Source: Flagellimonas meridianipacifica
GTDB lineage: Bacteria; Bacteroidota; Bacteroidia; Flavobacteriales; Flavobacteriaceae
Direction: 5' to 3'
DNA length: 64,000 bases
NCBI RefSeq assembly: GCF_003001695.1
Contig: NZ_PVYX01000001.1
Coordinates: 930,001-994,000 of the forward strand
The translations under genes were made by a program, and so were the position numbers. Shown piece after piece: positions 62,901 to 64,000 of this stretch (the first letter of the stretch is position 1; each line of letters starts with the position of its first letter). The notes below the pieces were generated by a model, which worked only from the letters and a program-made list of their open reading frames with translations, made no database searches and was not told the DNA's origin.

Positions 62901-64000
62901 GATACCCTCCCCATCACACTCGTAATCGATACTTGTAGTGACTCCAGGAGGTGTTGGTTCTGGTTCGATGGTAACCGTCATTGGGAAAGTACAATTGTTA
63001 GCATCTCGAACATAAACAGTGTGGGTTCCGGGCAATAGAAAGCCTATGGCACTAGCACCGTAATTGGTTCCACCATCAAAACTATATTCGTAGGGTGCCG
63101 TACCCCCTAATACGTTGGTAATTCGAACCTCTGCGCCTAAACCAGGATTACACTCCGCAAGTTGGGTAACTGCAGCTGATGCGGAAAGTGTCAAAGGTTC
63201 GGTAATAGTGTAAATTTGGGTAATGTCACAATTATTGGCGTCTCTTACACGGATGTTATAACTACCAGCTAATTGATTGACGAAGGTATTGGAGCTTTGA
63301 TAAGTTGTTCCGTTGTCAATACTATACTCATATGGGGCTTCACCACCGGAAGCTGTAATAGTAATATTGGCTTGGGCCTCCCCACTACATTGTATGCCAG
63401 TATCTGCTACTGAAATGGCTACTGGGGCGTCTTGTACAACATTCAAATCGAACGAAGCCTCGCAAAACCCGGATGCACCTCCGTTATCTCGCACATATAC
63501 ATCATAATCTCCAGCACCTGTAACGCTTATGGGGTTGGTAGTAGAAAAATCACCGGCAACTGGGGTCACACCATTGCCAACAATGGCAAAAACATAATTC
63601 CCATCTCCACCAGCTGGCGTAATATCTACATTGGTTGAAGTGCCGCAAGCGGTTATGTTTGGAGCTGAAGCAACAACGGTTAATTCTGGATTAATAGTTA
63701 TGGTTTCGGTATCGGTACAATTATTTCCATCACGAACTTCGATGGTGTATGTACCTGAGGTCAGTCCGGTAAAAACATTGTTGGTTCCAAAAACCCCACC
63801 GTTCAGGCTGTATTGATAGTTCCCATCTCCGCCCGAGGTAATATTGGCCGTTAATGTCAATCCAACAGCATCGTCATAACAAAAATCATTGGGAACAATG
63901 GCAAGTACTGGGGCAACTGCGGCATTTAGGGTAAAATCGGTTGTCACCACACAGCCATTGGCGTCGGTAACAGAAGCTGTATAAAGCCCTGTTTGGGTCA
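53907..64000 (-). CDS. giant SprB-repeat adhesin with T9SS type B sorting domain, 5' end outside window
   Basis: The frame stays open from the stop at 53907 to the right edge (about 3,360 residues) with no start: the residues before a GTG at 63950 continue as repeat sequence, so the real start lies beyond. It consists of many repeats of about 80 residues of SprB/PKD-like type, each with a Cys (patterns GGTxPYxYSxDG and VTDxNGC). A distinct beta-sandwich-like module (about 62.15-62.75 kb) interrupts them. The C-terminus (IEIPNFFTPDGDNLNDTW through GHFTLYRQ) is a gliding-motility/T9SS type B sorting domain. It is a probable surface adhesin for gliding or attachment, paired with the SprF-like gene downstream. 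Confidence 0.92.
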   Translation of the reverse strand, partial: TQTGLYTASVTDANGCVVTTDFTLNAAVAPVLAIVPNDFCYDDAVGLTLTANITSGGDGNYQYSLNGGVFGTNNVFTGLTSGTYTIEVRDGNNCTDTETITINPELTVVASAPNITACGTSTNVDITPAGGDGNYVFAIVGNGVTPVAGDFSTTNPISVTGAGDYDVYVRDNGGASGFCEASFDLNVVQDAPVAISVADTGIQCSGEAQANITITASGGEAPYEYSIDNGTTYQSSNTFVNQLAGSYNIRVRDANNCDITQIYTITEPLTLSASAAVTQLAECNPGLGAEVRITNVLGGTAPYEYSFDGGTNYGASAIGFLLPGTHTVYVRDANNCTFPMTVTIEPEPTPPGVTTSIDYECDGEGIVTVTPDNPGYNYTYEINGVDNTPNTSNIFNNVPVGSHTITVNYINATPPSPSVLLLENFGTGPNTSIPEVDPAYCYEPQDGSVNSCGWAINNRIQDGEYSVTQLIVNPYGSWRSPNDHSALPNGRFLAMNVGGVVGPNGIIYAKRNIEVIPNRDITISLWAFNLLRVGTGGADPDINIQLVDGGGTVIASTTTGNVPKNNDADDWQNYSVTLNPGANTNLDIVIRTNSAVTGGNDIAIDDIEAFQIPEVCEGSVDIPIVIEDGNAFDAALTAFSDVSCNGGNDGSITFEVENFDPINGFEYRLGSSGPFTVSTTSPVVISNATTGDNIVAGTYNIEVRDVLDNSCTVTLSQTISQPDALVTDASVTDILTCTNGGATITASITSGGTPGFEYRLEDASTLPTITVVRPYQASNSFTSVPAGDYIVRARDANGCEDPIDASINVAPTTPITYDFTACYGGNNDGSIQIDVTAGNGTYEFSLNGGPWTAPTPASATTFTFNNLVSGNYTINVRDGLGCLGTLENVTIYDAPTIDVVDISTCANGSITVTAPAALTNLEYAFVPTGNSPSGSFTTSNTFVVTAGNDGDYDVYVRDTSASNAYCDFVETVTVNPATPLTVVNTPTDPQCHDGTGSIEVDITSGLAPFTIDIVDLDNAGAGNQTDTNVLVTTRTYFNLMPGNYTINITDATGCTITDTPVTINNPDELTADILPILPPGCDPDINLTGFEFDNYPLTLSGTLEFSADGGLNWQSSDTFTGMDPVTGTIYASGTVVYPSIRTVDASNNTLCQVDLPEYLIPYPLDDLNITISAIVVDCNDLQVTVQGTQGSPNYEYTYSDDPANFNEATATWTAPTPGNHVFTGLVPGRTYVFYVRDSSPCVRQSTVNVNDVAPPPVEITADVTPSCFGSNNGQITYTVTEDTPGDLGGTFTWNLYELSNPTVSINSGTEVGFTSGDSFAVPVAPLAGLAAGTYFVEIQGAAPNNCMVGSENVILLELDQITGTPTVLQNISCDSPGLIQIQNPNGGGGIYTYTLYHDINNTPANLADDVLITTTTDNPIEVPANSAAGSYRVAVQDQYSCSNELGFVSLTLTPDPTIDSIVVDNCSNPATVTINATSTAPQILYSIDGGTTFVNNGGVFNNVAAGTYNLAIRDSNGCSAVSTVTVHPLLQADVQLTKLLDCSVAPSTPDAQITIDVTSGSTSYDYEITDGTGTVVSRTNLPSNPFVFNTSTPEDYTITIFDNNTTTPECTRVFNITVPPIVTPSFNIVAATDVTCFGSDDGSITVNAVDTGNGPYDFEIISGPGSSATFPIAPSSNTSASATFTGLEGAVGAGITYTIQVTAQATGCTTTQTQVITQPSQLSVSAVATPFTCATGNNADLSTITVTATNGTGPYLYSIDNVNFQSSNTFNIADTGAVQNITVFVTDANNCAETDTVTIQPLDILVSSSIAVDNAATCVAGENITITANGTFTNSTTHPGNYQFRLLPGGSFQASGSFTGLNIGFHNFEIQNTVTNCIITATHEVLTPEVLHLDVVSTTDITCFGDTNGQVSLDLQDASNVTYASATSYTLYYDVNNTPTNLADDVTSTGSDADGAFTVTGLAAGTYFIEVVDDNPPGSACTYSQSFNIAGPNVGISANTQVSEVTCALNDGSIEIINVAGGWGGYTYFVGTSAPTGPGDYVASPLFQNLAGGATPGTTYQVWVKDQFDCEHQLSDVILVDPDPITATLQINTPNCTNIEGEIEVVGTTGGQNANYTFQLRRNGTLIGSPQTSPVFTGLGAGVYVVEIADQFSCTHTTNSVELFDEIVPDVTLDKPIDCTLDPGGHVTVSQTGGSGNFTYAVTFPDLSTPLPTNNTGVFTDLTMPGTYTFTITDNATGHTCIKTITLDLDDRVTPIITNVIEDPVNCNGGSDGSLTVELDPATTVNPVYTYELYEMANLITPFRFAQTSNVFDNLPAGDYRVRVISGRSCDAFFDQTVTEPNALSVSASANTFVCGPSNTANTVTITVTATDGTGPYLYSIDNVNFQTSNTFEVVDTGAVQNITVFVTDANACLETDTVTIDPINVFTATVSRVTPITCAGPEQVLITVVDNGNPGNTYDYQLLPMGNPLGTLTGNPSNVEATFNLTTPGTYTFRVTDTNTGCYFDTAPYEILPFDLISVVATPTTPVTCFGDTNGAAEINITGYSGTFNFEVFHANGTTTGITGSGNTATNPTPIPNLPGGNFFIRVVQTASPSCSEDSNVFTIASPDMLLDATPLEVANVTCTNDQGEIEVSPTGGYAPYDIVLTNTTTGQIYTATDVSSMVFDGLSEGTFDVEITDDNGCVINRPIQLTQPIPITADITATPTTLACYGDTNATVSAINVINGRGVYQYQLNIYDPTGTTIAFTSGLQSSADFNNLGAGIYSITVSDGWSCDVETIQVTISEPVEVMANLIQVSQLTCTTDAELLLTASGGTGPYQFSTDNVNFFPMTGAGGDTQTFNVPDSTTPYQYYVMDNFGCRSTISNQIAVDPITPLDVLIDDSAAFINCTGEASATIIANAIGGLGNYSYELFSDPGLTSSVAGPQTDGEFNGLLAGTYYVHVTSMDCQVTSGLIQIDDPAPLQIDRQEFTNVTCAGLEDGTITVEVSGGTGEIFYAITPNLNQFDTVNTFTDLAPGVYDVIAQDRNGCFETFQFIIDQPAPIAADAINVMHEVCFESADGSFELNITGGTAPYFTSLNSNADADFVQDQILFQNLSAGTNVVFVRDSQGCETNVFVEINPGVNLEATVTPMYSCDGIIPDNRLDVVFVDPSVSGDVLYALDSTDPLDMQLTSDFTNIPPGDHYLTIAHSNGCVNTLDFTIEAFEPLTLLLENSNINEITATATGGLQDYTFFFGDVDNGTDNTFIINRTDTYPVTVIDQNGCSVTMEIFMEFIDIEIPNFFTPDGDNLNDTWIPDNLEAFPNVLMIIFDRYGRELYRMGYGDPGWAGIYNNSELPTGDYWYIIKLQGENDDREFIGHFTLYRQ
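56740..56960 (-). repeat. recently duplicated adhesin module, copy A
   Basis: This module encodes TDGTGPYLYSIDNVNFQTSN and TGAVQNITVFVTDANACLET. It is strongly similar to copy B near 58600-58820, also at nucleotide level, unlike the more divergent other repeats in the gene. Confidence 0.75.
58600..58820 (-). repeat. recently duplicated adhesin module, copy B
   Basis: Encodes TNGTGPYLYSIDNVNFQSSN and TGAVQNITVFVTDANNCAET, nearly the same as copy A about 1.85 kb away. The high similarity suggests a recent internal duplication or gene conversion. Confidence 0.75.

Noticed and set aside
62592..63038. 148-codon plus-strand frame antisense to the adhesin
   Set aside because: Same reason; no start context and no recognisable domain.
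53907..64000. Adhesin repeats as a CRISPR or tandem DNA repeat array
   Set aside because: The repetition is at protein level with about 240-base diverged units in one open frame, not short identical repeats with spacers.

Overview
The window looks like a chromosomal segment of a marine-type Flavobacteriaceae (Bacteroidota), perhaps close to the Muricauda/Flagellimonas/Maribacter group; the genus is a guess. The evidence is the low-GC DNA, the absence of clear Shine-Dalgarno sites, TAnnTTTG-type -7 promoter boxes, a type IX secretion (T9SS) sorting domain, a PorP/SprF protein, CarboxypepD_reg/TonB-type envelope proteins and a flavobacterial rnpA-S41 protease arrangement.

Layout. 0-2.1 kb: pdxA (cut by the window edge) divergent from ribE and a TauE/SafE exporter. 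2.2-5.1 kb: a DUF1501/DUF1800 pair. 5.2-9 kb: a small secreted protein divergent from a membrane LytTR regulator, an ABM-like protein, an Old Yellow Enzyme and two small membrane proteins. 9-13 kb: a two-gene envelope operon (CarboxypepD_reg protein; MG2-like plus TonB-plug protein). 13.3-20 kb: a signalling cluster, with a propeller/Y_Y_Y/GAF sensor overlapping a GluR0-like ligand-gated K+ channel, convergent with an orphan-PAS kinase-response regulator operon. 20-22.4 kb: a degraded zone with a DUF7009-like gene, a frameshifted kinase remnant, a PAP2 phosphatase and a second gene remnant. 22.4-30 kb: tRNA(CAU), mce, rbfA, a LolE/FtsX-type permease, dusB, an outer-membrane barrel protein and lepA. 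30-41 kb: a lipoprotein, an antiporter, an MBL hydrolase, S8 and M1 peptidases, rnpA, an S41 protease and a PHB-depolymerase-like hydrolase. 41-46.4 kb: small membrane genes with a short Crp/Fnr regulator, an S41 lipoprotein and a compact type II restriction-modification pair. 46.4-52.9 kb: GNAT, CDF transporter, rpiB, rnr, a DUF2807 protein, a LysE exporter, tRNA-Cys and folB. 52.9-64 kb: a PorP/SprF gene downstream of a giant SprB-repeat adhesin whose 5' end lies beyond the window.

How it fits together. Housekeeping genes (cofactor synthesis, translation, RNA processing) are interspersed with envelope and sensing functions. The last 11 kb is a T9SS-secreted gliding/adhesion module in which the SprF-like protein probably assists export or anchoring of the adhesin. 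The most unusual region is 13.3-21.1 kb, where an amino-acid-gated K+ channel is translationally coupled to an extracytoplasmic sensor without an obvious output domain. No CRISPR array, insertion sequence, prophage or rRNA was seen.
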